Shown: one piece after another, positions 17,758 to 25,804 of the stretch | How positions within the stretch are numbered: position 1 is the stretch's first letter | Layout: each line of letters opens with the position of its first letter | Assembly: GCA_937861115.1 (NCBI GenBank) | Contig: CALMBD010000118.1 | Coordinates: 1-34,559 of the forward strand | Source: an uncultured Bacteroidota bacterium | Lineage (GTDB): Bacteria > Bacteroidota > Bacteroidia > Chitinophagales > Saprospiraceae | DNA: 34,559 nucleotides | Direction of reading: 5' to 3' | Program-made: the position numbers and the translations under genes | The notes under the pieces: model-generated | Databases searched by the model: none | What the model was told of the DNA's origin: nothing | What the model saw: only the letters and a program-made list of their open reading frames with translations

Positions 17758-18690
17758 ATGCCCGAAGTAAAACTTTTTTCCTGCACTGCCTCACACGAAT
17801 TAGCCAAAGAAATTGCCTTTCATTTCGACGCGCCCCTGGGCGACAAGTCGCTGGCCCGCTTCAGCGACGGCGAAATGCAGCCCATCATCAATGAAAGCAT
17901 CCGCGGCGCCTTCACTTTCTTTATCCAGAGTACCTGCCAGCCCCACGATAACCTTGTGGAACTGTTGCTCTGGATCGATACCGCAAAAAGAGCATCGGCA
18001 GGCTATATCACCGCTGTGATTCCGTATTTTGGCTATGCGCGCCAGGACCGCAAAGACAAACCGCGTGTACCCATAAGCGCCAAACTCATCGCCAACATGC
18101 TTACCGCGGCAGGCGCCGACAGGATCATGACCATGGACCTGCACGCCGATCAGGTACAGGGCTTTTTCGACATTCCGGTGGATCACCTGAGGTCGGAAGC
18201 CATTTATATGCCTTACCTGGAGTCGCAGGATCTGTCCAATACCATTTTCGCCAGCCCGGATGTAGGCGGTGTGAAACGCGCCCGGGTTTATGCCAAGCAA
18301 CTGGGTTGTGAACTGGTCATTTGCGACAAATACCGCACAAAAGCCAATGAAGTGGCCTCCATGACGGTTATTGGCGACGTCAGTGGCGCCGATGTGGTGC
18401 TGGTCGACGATCTGGTGGATACTGCAGGCACGCTGTGCAAGGCCGCGGATGCCCTGATGGAGAAGGGAGCCAAATCGGTACGCGCCATTTGTACCCACCC
18501 CGTATTGTCCGGCAAAGCGCACGAGAATATCGAGAAATCGATGTTATCCGAACTGATTGTGTGCGACACCATCCCGTTGCACCAGAAATCCAAAAAGATC
18601 AAGGTACTTTCTACGGCCAAATTATTCTCCAGGGCCATAAGGAATACCGTCGAACACAAGTCGATTGCCGCCCTGTTCGTCGGGCAGTAA
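17758..18690 (+). CDS. prs: Ribose-phosphate pyrophosphokinase (PRPP synthetase)
   Basis: Makes PRPP from ribose 5-phosphate and ATP for nucleotide, histidine, tryptophan and NAD synthesis. Class I features: FSDGEMQPIINESIRG (35-50), the ATP-binding PYFGYARQDRK (89-99), the metal-binding DLHADQVQGFFDIPVDHL (127-144), and the PRPP loop DVVLVDDLVDTAGTL (212-225). The start at 17758 (MPEVKLFSC) gives 310 residues, the normal length; the in-frame stretch upstream to 17638 overlaps the promoter box and has no family similarity. Single gene. Confidence 0.96.
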   Translation: MPEVKLFSCTASHELAKEIAFHFDAPLGDKSLARFSDGEMQPIINESIRGAFTFFIQSTCQPHDNLVELLLWIDTAKRASAGYITAVIPYFGYARQDRKDKPRVPISAKLIANMLTAAGADRIMTMDLHADQVQGFFDIPVDHLRSEAIYMPYLESQDLSNTIFASPDVGGVKRARVYAKQLGCELVICDKYRTKANEVASMTVIGDVSGADVVLVDDLVDTAGTLCKAADALMEKGAKSVRAICTHPVLSGKAHENIEKSMLSELIVCDTIPLHQKSKKIKVLSTAKLFSRAIRNTVEHKSIAALFVGQ

Positions 18691-18837
18691 AAACTAGTAA
18701 TCAGTTTGTTAGATAAGGACAATTGAATATTTGTCCGCCGTTCCCTGTTATTTACCGCCGTTCCGTAAAAAGTTGTTGAGTCTGCGGGCGGCGTGCTTTT
18801 ATCTTGCACGCAGTTTTCTCATAGTATGTTTTGATTT

Positions 18838-18873
18838 TCCTACTGCTTCCCTTCTGGCAGTAGGATTTTTTTT
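18838..18873 (+). terminator. Intrinsic terminator downstream of prs
   Basis: Perfect 9-bp stem TCCTACTGC / GCAGTAGGA with a 10-base loop, followed by eight T residues. It ends a plus-strand transcript, most simply that of prs, although it lies about 150 bases after the stop. Confidence 0.88.
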
Positions 18874-18906
18874 AAACGAGGGCTCCCGCATATAATCTTC
18901 GGTTTG

Positions 18907-18943
18907 GCACTTGGCGCGGCGTACGGATCGCCGCGCCGGGTGC
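18907..18943 (+). other. 15-bp RNA stem-loop upstream of the rhodanese gene
   Basis: GCACTTGGCGCGGCG pairs with CGCCGCGCCGGGTGC around the loop TACGGAT. Thirteen Watson-Crick and two adjacent G-U pairs are formed on the plus-strand RNA; the same positions would be A-C mismatches on the minus-strand RNA. No T tract follows. It is 164 bases upstream of the rhodanese ATG, so it may be a leader structure or the body of a small RNA. Confidence 0.6.
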
Positions 18944-19107
18944 GGAATACTCGCCCATCCTTCTCCATCTTCAATTTTTTTTGTAACGATTTCTTCGGAA
19001 CGACGTTCTTAAGGTGTACAATTTTGTGTGCATCACAACGACGCGAAGCACCTTGGCGTATTTTTTCGCCGGGTTTGCCGTGTCACCGAGGTAAAATACC
19101 AATCGCC

Positions 19108-19620
19108 ATGTCGTTCAACAATGTAAAACTCCTGGCCCTCCTTATCGGGTTGTTTTTTTCTGCACAGGCCTGCTTTGGCCAGGTGAAAAGCGGCACATAC
19201 CGCGCCATGCTGAAAACGCTGCTCAGCCACAGCGTACCGGAAATCCAGGTGCAGGAGGCCGCGCGGGATTCGACGGGCATTTTCTTCCTGGATGCCCGTG
19301 AGCCTAAAGAATACGCCGTTAGCCACATCAATGGCGCAATAGAGGTCGGCTACGACAACTTCGACGTGACCAAACTTCCTTCAGACCTGGCCAGGGACAG
19401 CCGCATTGTGGTTTACTGCTCGGTGGGATATCGCAGCGAAAAAGTTGCGGAAAAACTACTCGCCGCCGGCTATAAAAATGTATCCAACCTGTACGGCGGG
19501 ATATTTGAATGGGTCAACCAGGAGAATCCTGTGTACAACGACAAGGGGCCTACCGAAAAAGTACACGCCTACAGCCGCACCTGGGGTGTTTGGCTGAAAA
19601 AGGGGAAGAAGGTTTATTGA
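19108..19620 (+). CDS. Exported single-domain rhodanese-like protein
   Basis: 170 residues. A signal peptide (hydrophobic core about 7-19, cleavage near AQACFGQ) precedes one rhodanese domain (about 45-145): FFLDAREPKEYAVSHINGA, then the active-site loop VVYCSVGYRS with catalytic Cys104, and GYKNVSNLYGGIFEWVNQ. Rhodanese domains carry sulfane sulfur on that Cys; the loop CSVGYRS is complete, so the protein can be active. The location is periplasm or outer envelope; the sulfur acceptor is unknown. The start at 19108 is chosen because the signal peptide begins there. It converges on rfbB and its stop touches the heptamer array. Confidence 0.88.
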   Translation: MSFNNVKLLALLIGLFFSAQACFGQVKSGTYRAMLKTLLSHSVPEIQVQEAARDSTGIFFLDAREPKEYAVSHINGAIEVGYDNFDVTKLPSDLARDSRIVVYCSVGYRSEKVAEKLLAAGYKNVSNLYGGIFEWVNQENPVYNDKGPTEKVHAYSRTWGVWLKKGKKVY

Positions 19621-19655
19621 TAAGTGGTAAGTGATAAGTGTTAAGTGATAAGTGG
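19621..19655. repeat. Five tandem TAAGTGN heptamers
   Basis: TAAGTGG, TAAGTGA, TAAGTGT, TAAGTGA, TAAGTGG follow each other without gaps directly after the rhodanese stop. An inverted, partly decayed array of the same heptamer lies on the other side of rfbB at 20818-20845. Confidence 0.9.
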
Positions 19656-19674
19656 TGGTGGTATCAGGTACACA

Positions 19675-20745
19675 TTAAACCTCTTTACCTGCCGACTGGT
19701 ACTGGTGGTCGTAATATTGCTGGTATGCCCCTGAAACGACGTGTTGCAGCCATGCGTCATTGTCCAGGTACCATTGGGCTGTTTCGCGGAAACCCGCTTC
19801 CGCCTTGATGGATGGCTCCCAGCCGAGTTCCGTTTTCAGTTTTGAGGCATCAATGGCATACCGGCGATCATGGCCGGGGCGATCCTTTACAAAAGTGATC
19901 AGTCCGCGAGAGGTGCCCACCGGTTTGCCGAGCAGTTCATCCATGATGTCGCACAGTTTTTCCACCAGGTCAATATTCTTCCACTCGTTGTTGCCGCCGA
20001 TATTGTACGTCTCGCCGGTACGCCCCTTGTGGAATATGGTATCGATTGCAGAGGCGTGGTCTTTTACCCAAAGCCAGTCGCGGGTGTATTTGCCGTCGCC
20101 GTAAACGGGCAATGGCTTGCCCTGCTTTATATTATTGATCACCAGCGGGATGAGTTTTTCGGGGAAATGGTTGGGGCCGTAGTTGTTGCTGCAGTTGGAC
20201 AACACCACCGGCAGGTCGTAGGTATGAAAATACGCCCGGACGAAATGATCGCTGGCCGCTTTGGAAGCGGAATAGGGCGACCGGGGGTCGTAGCGGGTCT
20301 CTTCCGTAAAAAAACCTTCCTCGCCCAGCGAGCCGTACACTTCATCGGTAGACACGTGATAAAACCGCTTGCCGCCAGCGTCATCTTTCCAGATGTTGCG
20401 GGCGGCATTGAGCAGGTTTACCGTACCCATAACGTTTGTTTCGACAAACGCCAGAGGGTTCGATATGGAACGGTCCACATGGCTTTCGGCAGCCAGGTGG
20501 ATGACCCCGTCGGGACGATATTTTTCAAAAAGCGCCTTTATTTCGTCGGGGCTGGTGATATCGGCACGCTCGAACACATAGTTCGATGCATGCTCAACAT
20601 CCCGCAGGTTTTCCAAATTGCCGGCATACGTGAGCGCATCGAGGTTGACAATGCGATACGCCGGATATTTATGTACAAAAAGCCGGACCACATGCGAGCC
20701 GATGAAGCCCGCGCCGCCGGTAATGAGGAGGGTGAAATTTGTCAT
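19675..20745 (-). CDS. rfbB: dTDP-glucose 4,6-dehydratase
   Basis: Converts dTDP-glucose to dTDP-4-keto-6-deoxyglucose, a precursor of rhamnose and other deoxysugars of surface polysaccharides. Extended SDR protein: NAD-binding GGAGFIGSH (10-18), LDALTYAGNLENL typical of RfbB, the active-site T133-D134-E135 in VSTDEVYGS, and Y158-x3-K162 in YSASK. The start at 20745 (MTNFTLLITGG) gives 356 residues, normal length; the longer frame to 20790 reads through a CGTCATT repeat and is rejected. The partner genes rfbA, rfbC and rfbD are not adjacent. Confidence 0.94.
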   Translation of the reverse strand: MTNFTLLITGGAGFIGSHVVRLFVHKYPAYRIVNLDALTYAGNLENLRDVEHASNYVFERADITSPDEIKALFEKYRPDGVIHLAAESHVDRSISNPLAFVETNVMGTVNLLNAARNIWKDDAGGKRFYHVSTDEVYGSLGEEGFFTEETRYDPRSPYSASKAASDHFVRAYFHTYDLPVVLSNCSNNYGPNHFPEKLIPLVINNIKQGKPLPVYGDGKYTRDWLWVKDHASAIDTIFHKGRTGETYNIGGNNEWKNIDLVEKLCDIMDELLGKPVGTSRGLITFVKDRPGHDRRYAIDASKLKTELGWEPSIKAEAGFRETAQWYLDNDAWLQHVVSGAYQQYYDHQYQSAGKEV

Positions 20746-20757
20746 GGTATGGCTGAT

Positions 20758-20793
20758 GTCGTCATTATCGTCATTCGTCATTATCGTCATTTT
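20758..20793. repeat. Short CGTCATT repeat upstream of rfbB
   Basis: CGTCATT occurs four times (20760, 20769, 20776, 20785) in a 36-base stretch made of two copies of CGTCATTATCGTCATT. It lies just upstream of the chosen rfbB start and is probably a simple repeat with no coding role. Confidence 0.75.
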
Positions 20794-20817
20794 ACGAAAA
20801 TGTACGATAACGGCTCA

Positions 20818-20845
20818 ACACTTATCACTTATCACTCAACACTAA
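20818..20845. repeat. Inverted heptamer array overlapping the uxs C-terminus
   Basis: ACACTTA, TCACTTA, TCACTCA, ACACTAA: the first two are reverse complements of the TAAGTGN heptamer at 19621-19655, and the other two are diverged copies. The array covers the uxs stop (20825-20827) and supplies its last codons (LVLSDK). Confidence 0.75.
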
Positions 20846-21796
20846 ATCATCGACTTTGACGGCCTTTTTAAAATACTCATACGTCAGTTTGAGTCCTGTA
20901 GCCCGGTCAAATTTGGGTTCCCATCCGAGGATAGTCTGCGCTTTGGTGATATCGGGACGGCGCTGTTTCGGATCGTCGACGGGCAATTCGCGATAATCGA
21001 TATACGCTTTTGGGTTTTGCACCAGATCGAGTATTTCGTGGGCGAACTGCATTACGGTGATCTCCGACGGGTTGCCGATATTGACGGGCAGGTGGTAGTC
21101 GCTCAGCAGCAGGCGGTACATGCCTTCGACGAGGTCGTCGACATAGCAAAAGGAACGTGTTTGGGAGCCGTCGCCAAAAACAGTAAGTCCTTCACCGCGA
21201 ATGGCCTGTGAGAAAAATGCGGGCAGCACGCGGCCGTCGTTGACGCGCATACGCGGGCCGTAAGTGTTGAAAATCCGAACAATGCGCGTCTCCACGCCGT
21301 GATAATTATGGTAAGCCATGGTGATGGCTTCGAGGAAACGTTTGGCTTCGTCGTACACACCGCGCGGACCGACAGGGTTCACATTGCCCCAGTACTCCTC
21401 CGTCTGGGGATGAACAAGCGGGTCGCCGTAGACCTCGGAAGTAGAAGCCACGAGGATACGGGCGCCTTTTTCCTTGGCCAGGCCAAGCAGGTTGTGTGTG
21501 CCCAGGGCGCCCACTTTCAGGGTCTGGATAGGCATCTGCAGGTAGTCGATGGGACTGGCCGGCGAGGCAAAATTCATGATATAGTCCAGTTTGCCCGGCA
21601 CATGTACAAACTTGGTAACGTCGTGGTGGTAGTATTCAAAGTCCTTTTCCCGGAACAGGTGTTCGATATTCGCCAGATCGCCGGTCAGCAGGTTGTCCAT
21701 TGCGATCACGGAGTAACCTTCGGCGAGAAAGCGGTCGCAGAGGTGAGAGCCAATAAAGCCGGCTGCACCGGCGATGAGTATGCGTTTTTTAGTCAT
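20825..21796 (-). CDS. UDP-glucuronate decarboxylase (UDP-xylose synthase type)
   Basis: Extended SDR enzyme that oxidises and decarboxylates UDP-glucuronate to UDP-xylose, a donor for surface glycans. Evidence: NAD motif [14 protein letters not shown] (from G10), [20 protein letters not shown] (about 74-93) typical of this family, catalytic T119/S120/E121 in [10 protein letters not shown]148-x3-K152 in YDEAK, and [13 protein letters not shown] plus [18 protein letters not shown]. 323 residues, normal. The last residues come from the heptamer array. It precedes rfbB by 79 bases on the same strand, so both can share a transcript for sugar-nucleotide supply. Confidence 0.92.
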   Translation of the reverse strand: MTKKRILIAGAAGFIGSHLCDRFLAEGYSVIAMDNLLTGDLANIEHLFREKDFEYYHHDVTKFVHVPGKLDYIMNFASPASPIDYLQMPIQTLKVGALGTHNLLGLAKEKGARILVASTSEVYGDPLVHPQTEEYWGNVNPVGPRGVYDEAKRFLEAITMAYHNYHGVETRIVRIFNTYGPRMRVNDGRVLPAFFSQAIRGEGLTVFGDGSQTRSFCYVDDLVEGMYRLLLSDYHLPVNIGNPSEITVMQFAHEILDLVQNPKAYIDYRELPVDDPKQRRPDITKAQTILGWEPKFDRATGLKLTYEYFKKAVKVDDLVLSDK

Positions 21797-22370
21797 GGAT
21801 GATGATTCGTCAATTAGGAATGTAAAGGTAAGGATTTAAGAGGATAGCAAATTGCGTACCGTTGCTGGTCATATTGGCAGGGCTTTCAAAATCTCCTGAA
21901 TTTCCTCTTTTTTGCTGGAAAAATTTGGCCGTTTGAATCCGAACGAATATATTCGCACCACTTATGTTTTCCCCCTTGTACTACTGAGCCAAATTTGAAT
22001 CTTCACGTTTAAGTGTTTACCTGAACGCCACTCCGAACCAGAAATTTCAGAACCCTACCTACGCACTAGTAAAACCAATGATCCCGCGCAAACGCGTTGC
22101 GCCGATACCATCTGCAGGGTCTCTCTGACCCACTTTGAATTTACATTTCGTTACATGATTGCACGCCGGTGATGGCGTATGCTTTTTGCTATCTGAAAGC
22201 CGTTTGGCGACATTTCGCAGGAGCACGGTCCGTTTTGCATCCCAATGCGCAACGTTGATCGGTATTACGCGACATATTTCAGGCGACAACAAGGCTGATT
22301 TATCAATAATTAACGGTCGCTACCGGATAGCAGCAACTATCCAGGGTTGGTCATTATTGTCCAAAAACAA
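21797..22370. other. 574-base divergent region upstream of the CIS operon
   Basis: No gene is supported here. It holds the promoter of the uxs gene on the minus strand and must include the control region of the CIS operon. Two small hairpins occur at 22086-22102 (GCGCAA/TTGCGC) and 22117-22131 (GGGTC/GACCC). No exact TAnnTTTG box is seen in the last 200 bases before the cap gene, so the CIS promoter may differ from the housekeeping type. Confidence 0.5.
21823..21851 (-). promoter_or_regulatory. Promoter for the uxs-rfbB pair
   Basis: On the minus strand TTTG (21851-21848) is followed after 17 bases by TACCTTTA (21830-21823), one mismatch from TAnnTTTG, ending 26 bases before the ATG. Confidence 0.5.
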
Positions 22371-22982
22371 ATGATAGACACCGCTTTAATACTGTTACGA
22401 GACGAGTTGTCAGCATATATTAACTCAACAGTAGCGCCGGGCACAACGGTCCTGTTGGAGAATATTGCACTTTTTGAAAGCAACCAGGATGCCGATCTGG
22501 AAGGTATAATCATAACGCTGGTCAATATTGAAGAAGAAAGTACCCTGAAGAATGTGAAGGCAGTCCGCCCAAATGCCCTTGGTGGCGTCGATTACATCAA
22601 TCCTCCTGTTTATTTGAATTTGTATGTGTTGTTCTGCACCAACTTTCCCGGCAACTATGCAGATGCCTTGCATCGCCTTAGCGGCATTATCCGCTTCTTC
22701 CAGATTCAGAACATATTTTCCACCGGTACGGCAGCCAACCTGACGGCGCCCATTACGGGCAATGAACCAGAAGACCTCTCTCAACTGAAACTTACCCTCG
22801 AATTATATACGCTTACGTTCGAACAGATCAACCACCTCTGGGGTGCGTTGGGCGGACGCCAGTTGCCCTTCGCGATGTACAAAGTACGGCTAGTCAGTCT
22901 CTACGATCGCCGTACGGGCACCGAAGGGCCTCCGATTGAGACGATTGAAGCCTCTGTTAACCACCTTGACGACAACTGCTGA
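22371..22982 (+). CDS. CIS cap protein, DUF4255 / Pvc16-like
   Basis: 203 residues. The sequence follows the DUF4255 pattern of Pvc16/Afp16: an N-terminal helix (MIDTALILLRDELSAYI), then GIIITLVNIEEESTLKNV, PPVYLNLYVLFCTNFPGNYADALHRLSGIIRFFQ, and a late LTLELYTLTFEQINHLWGAL followed by KVRLVSLYDR. In PVC and Afp this protein ends the tube and sheath at the distal end of the particle. The ATG at 22371 is preferred to a GTG 24 bases upstream. Here it is the first gene of the operon, unlike PVC/Afp where the cap gene is last of the structural set. Confidence 0.85.
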   Translation: MIDTALILLRDELSAYINSTVAPGTTVLLENIALFESNQDADLEGIIITLVNIEEESTLKNVKAVRPNALGGVDYINPPVYLNLYVLFCTNFPGNYADALHRLSGIIRFFQIQNIFSTGTAANLTAPITGNEPEDLSQLKLTLELYTLTFEQINHLWGALGGRQLPFAMYKVRLVSLYDRRTGTEGPPIETIEASVNHLDDNC

Positions 22983-22987
22983 GCATT

Positions 22988-24322
22988 ATGGCAACGATCA
23001 CAACATATCGCCGATTGTTTGAAGTGCGCCTGCTGCACGAGTACTACCTGCTCAGCAAGTCGAACCTGACTTACTTTGACCTCTCAGATCAGGACCGCTT
23101 GACTGTTCTTCAGGAGCGGTTGCTGATGAACCAGTATTTGTTGCGCAAAGACCTGAGGATTGAGCCGACGGAATCAACCAAGACAACGCTAGCCGGATTA
23201 AGATGGCACTTCGTGCCGACTGCTACCGGGTTTACCGTAGCGGCTTCAACAAAAGACGTTCCGGTTGGCAATAACCTGGTAACCAAACCCGCTATCGAGC
23301 CTTTACCCCAGACCAGCCTCTATTTTATCGTACGACGCAACAGCCCGCTTTTCCTGAACTATACGGCCCTGCCGCTCCTTAAACCTGCCCTGCCGGCCAT
23401 CTACTATTTTTCGAACCGCCCGATAGCGGTGCATAACGCGAGTTTCCGTTCCGTGTCGGTACCGGTACCGCCATTCGCCGCCGGGGATGGATACGAAATG
23501 GGTGAACTGGCGAATCATGGTCCGGATATTAAGGAATACACTGCGCACACCGATCCGGCAAAACAATGGAGAACAGTCGGCAACGGACAGGGTCTGGGCT
23601 ATGCACATGCCGGAGACCGGATAGCGCTTCCCAAAAGATTTGTTTATCCCTTGAGCAAGTCGCAGAACATCCTCCAGGCTGATTTTACCTTGAAAAACAG
23701 CAGCGGAGATATTTTAAAAACCATTAGTGTACAATCTGCAAAACCCCTTGAACGGGTAGTGCTGGATTTTTCCGCCATTCCCAACCCCAATGACCCGGCC
23801 AAAACCATGGCGCCTCCGGACGGAGTTTATCAATTGGACGTAAATGCAGGCCCTGTGCAGGAGACAAGAGCACTATTTCTGACGGATGCGTATGTCGGAA
23901 GCGCATTTGCGATTATCCATATCAATTTCGGCGAAACAGATGCAGACTACCGGATACTGGGTCCGGACAATGCATTCCGCACCATCCCCGATCCGAACGG
24001 AAACCCCATTCCTCCCTTGTTTGAGGTCCGGTTGAGGAGCCGGATTACCTATTGGCGGTATGTACCAATCTTCCGCGGCGAGCAGTTCAAGCCCGGCGGC
24101 CCATACCTGGATTATGTACAGCAGGAAGGAAACAGTGTAACAACGTTGTTGCCGCAACCTATGTCGTACCTGCCTATTGGTGTCAGGCCGGAAAACAATG
24201 CCAATCCGGTCGAACCAAAATTTCCGCAACCTATGCCGACGCCGATTAAGCCAAAACCGCCCGATCAATTGTACTCCGAATACTCTACCCGACACATTAC
24301 CGGGGTTATTGACCTGGTTTAA
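22988..24322 (+). CDS. Unassigned CIS-associated protein (444 aa), possible cap adaptor
   Basis: Not recognised as a named family. It is cytoplasmic-looking (no signal peptide), with an N-terminal RRLFEVRLLHEYYLLSKS motif, a mostly beta-rich body, a middle beta-sandwich-like region (about 225-300: ILQADFTLKNSSGDILKTIS, then DGVYQLDVNAG), a RSRITYWRYVPIF motif near 355-367, and a proline-rich linker (about 405-430, PKFPQPMPTPIKPKPPD) before a conserved-looking tail SEYSTRHITGVIDLV. It starts 5 bases after the cap gene and ends 35 before the sheath, so a structural job at the cap/sheath end is inferred. The RLFEVRLLH start resembles proteins near other Bacteroidota CIS loci (from memory, uncertain). 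Confidence 0.7.
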   Translation: MATITTYRRLFEVRLLHEYYLLSKSNLTYFDLSDQDRLTVLQERLLMNQYLLRKDLRIEPTESTKTTLAGLRWHFVPTATGFTVAASTKDVPVGNNLVTKPAIEPLPQTSLYFIVRRNSPLFLNYTALPLLKPALPAIYYFSNRPIAVHNASFRSVSVPVPPFAAGDGYEMGELANHGPDIKEYTAHTDPAKQWRTVGNGQGLGYAHAGDRIALPKRFVYPLSKSQNILQADFTLKNSSGDILKTISVQSAKPLERVVLDFSAIPNPNDPAKTMAPPDGVYQLDVNAGPVQETRALFLTDAYVGSAFAIIHINFGETDADYRILGPDNAFRTIPDPNGNPIPPLFEVRLRSRITYWRYVPIFRGEQFKPGGPYLDYVQQEGNSVTTLLPQPMSYLPIGVRPENNANPVEPKFPQPMPTPIKPKPPDQLYSEYSTRHITGVIDLV

Positions 24323-24357
24323 CCATATTTCTTCCACACCATTAAAAATCAGCGCAT

Positions 24358-25770
24358 ATGATTTACAAAACCCCTGGAGTTTACATCGAGGAGATCCCGA
24401 AGTTTCCTCCCTCCATCGCCCAGGTCCAGACAGCGATACCCGTTTTTATTGGATATACGCAAATTGCCCTGGACGCCCGGGGCAATTCATTGCTCAATGA
24501 GCCCAAGCGCATCTCTTCACTGCTGGAATACGAACGGTTTTACGGACTTCCACAGCCGGAAACACAGATTTCGGTAACTATTACACAGGCTTCGGGGCGG
24601 CCTGCTGATGTACAATCGTCCATCGGCGTGCGCTCCGTTTACCTGATGCATTACGCCCTGCAAATGTTTTTTGCCAACGGTGGTGGGTCCTGCTGGATTA
24701 TCTCGGTGGGTGACTATACAACAGGCACTGTGGGATTTGCAGAACTCGTGGCGGGTCTTGAACTGACCCGTAAGGTGGACGAAATCACCCTTATCGTTTT
24801 TCCTGACGCCCAAAGCCTTACCAGTGTGGACGACTATTACACCCTGTATGGTGAAGCAATGGACCTGTGCCGGGATATGAAGGACAGGTTTACGGTAATG
24901 GATGTATGGCTTGATCCGCAGGAGCCTGACCTCATGGCCAACATTGCTACTTTAAGGGATAAAACGCCGAATGAAACGGACACCCTGAAGTACGGTTGCT
25001 CCTACTTCCCTAACGTAGAAACTATTCTCGACTATTACTACGGCGGAGAAGGTGCGGGCGACGGCAATGTTACGATCGTACATCAGGGCGGCGACGGATC
25101 GCTCAATGGCACGCTAGCAGAATTAAAAGGCAAAAACAATGCGCTTTACTTCCAGGCGCGGGCAGCTATCCGCAATATGCCGCTGGTGATGCCCCCGTCG
25201 CCGGCAATGGTGGGTATCTATGCCGATGTAGACGCCTCCCGGGGTGTATGGAAGGCACCGGCCAATGTCAACATGGACTACGTTATCCGGCCCATGCTGA
25301 AGATTACCGACAAGGAGCAGGAAACCCTTAATGTCGACGACAATGCGGGAAAATCCGTAAACGTCATACGTTCGTTTACCGGACGCGGTCCGGCTATTGT
25401 CTGGGGTGCGCGCACCCTGGCCGGCAATGACAATGAATGGCGCTACATACCCGTACGCCGCTTTTTCAACATGGTAGAGGAATCGGTCGGAAAGGCCACC
25501 CTTCAATTCGTTTTCGAGCCCAACGACCGCAACACCTGGACACGGGTAAAATCCATGATAGACAACTTTTTGGTACTCCAATGGCGGGCAGGGGCACTCA
25601 TGGGCACTACCCCGGAGGAGGCATTCTATGTAAAGGTTGGTCTCAACGAAACCATGTCGGAACTCGACATCTGGGAAGGCCGGATGATCGTGGAAATCGG
25701 CATGGCCGTCGTTCGACCCGCCGAATTCATTATCCTCCGTTTCAGCCATAAAATGCTGTCCGAATCCTGA
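24358..25770 (+). CDS. Contractile tail sheath protein (Pvc2-4/gp18-like)
   Basis: 470 residues. Forms the outer tube that contracts and drives the inner tube into the target. Typical start YKTPGVYIEEIPKFPPSIAQ, a middle AMDLCRDMKDRFTVMD, and the C-terminal sheath core: GRGPAIVWGARTLAG, then RYIPVRRFFNMVEESV, FVFEPNDRNTWTRVKSMIDN, and the last strand PAEFIILRFSHK that swaps with neighbouring subunits. The length is intermediate. Only one sheath gene is present, whereas PVC and Afp have three. Confidence 0.95.
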   Translation: MIYKTPGVYIEEIPKFPPSIAQVQTAIPVFIGYTQIALDARGNSLLNEPKRISSLLEYERFYGLPQPETQISVTITQASGRPADVQSSIGVRSVYLMHYALQMFFANGGGSCWIISVGDYTTGTVGFAELVAGLELTRKVDEITLIVFPDAQSLTSVDDYYTLYGEAMDLCRDMKDRFTVMDVWLDPQEPDLMANIATLRDKTPNETDTLKYGCSYFPNVETILDYYYGGEGAGDGNVTIVHQGGDGSLNGTLAELKGKNNALYFQARAAIRNMPLVMPPSPAMVGIYADVDASRGVWKAPANVNMDYVIRPMLKITDKEQETLNVDDNAGKSVNVIRSFTGRGPAIVWGARTLAGNDNEWRYIPVRRFFNMVEESVGKATLQFVFEPNDRNTWTRVKSMIDNFLVLQWRAGALMGTTPEEAFYVKVGLNETMSELDIWEGRMIVEIGMAVVRPAEFIILRFSHKMLSES

Positions 25771-25804
25771 ACCCCGATAACTTAACAATCAAAAACTCTT
25801 TAAC

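Larger units (their letters stand above)
18691..19107 (+). other. 417-base intergenic region with several RNA hairpins
   Basis: Between prs and the rhodanese gene there is no supported protein. An open frame from 18904 runs in frame into the rhodanese gene, but its first 68 codons have no signal peptide or family similarity. The region has a hairpin GCGTGC/GCACGC at 18791-18811 followed by AGTTTT, a strong intrinsic terminator at 18838-18873, and a 15-bp stem at 18907-18943. Confidence 0.6.

Noticed and set aside
17800-18522. 240-codon minus-strand frame inside prs
   Set aside because: Shadow of a highly conserved gene; the plus-strand protein carries every PRPP synthetase motif.
18904-19107. 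N-terminal extension of the rhodanese protein
   Set aside because: It would put a signal peptide 68 residues inside the protein and would cover a strong RNA hairpin.
19621-19655. CRISPR or VNTR-type array
   Set aside because: The unit is seven bases with no spacers, so it is a simple tandem repeat.
25123-25788. 221-codon minus-strand frame inside the sheath gene
   Set aside because: Antisense to the conserved C-terminal sheath core; operon direction is plus throughout.
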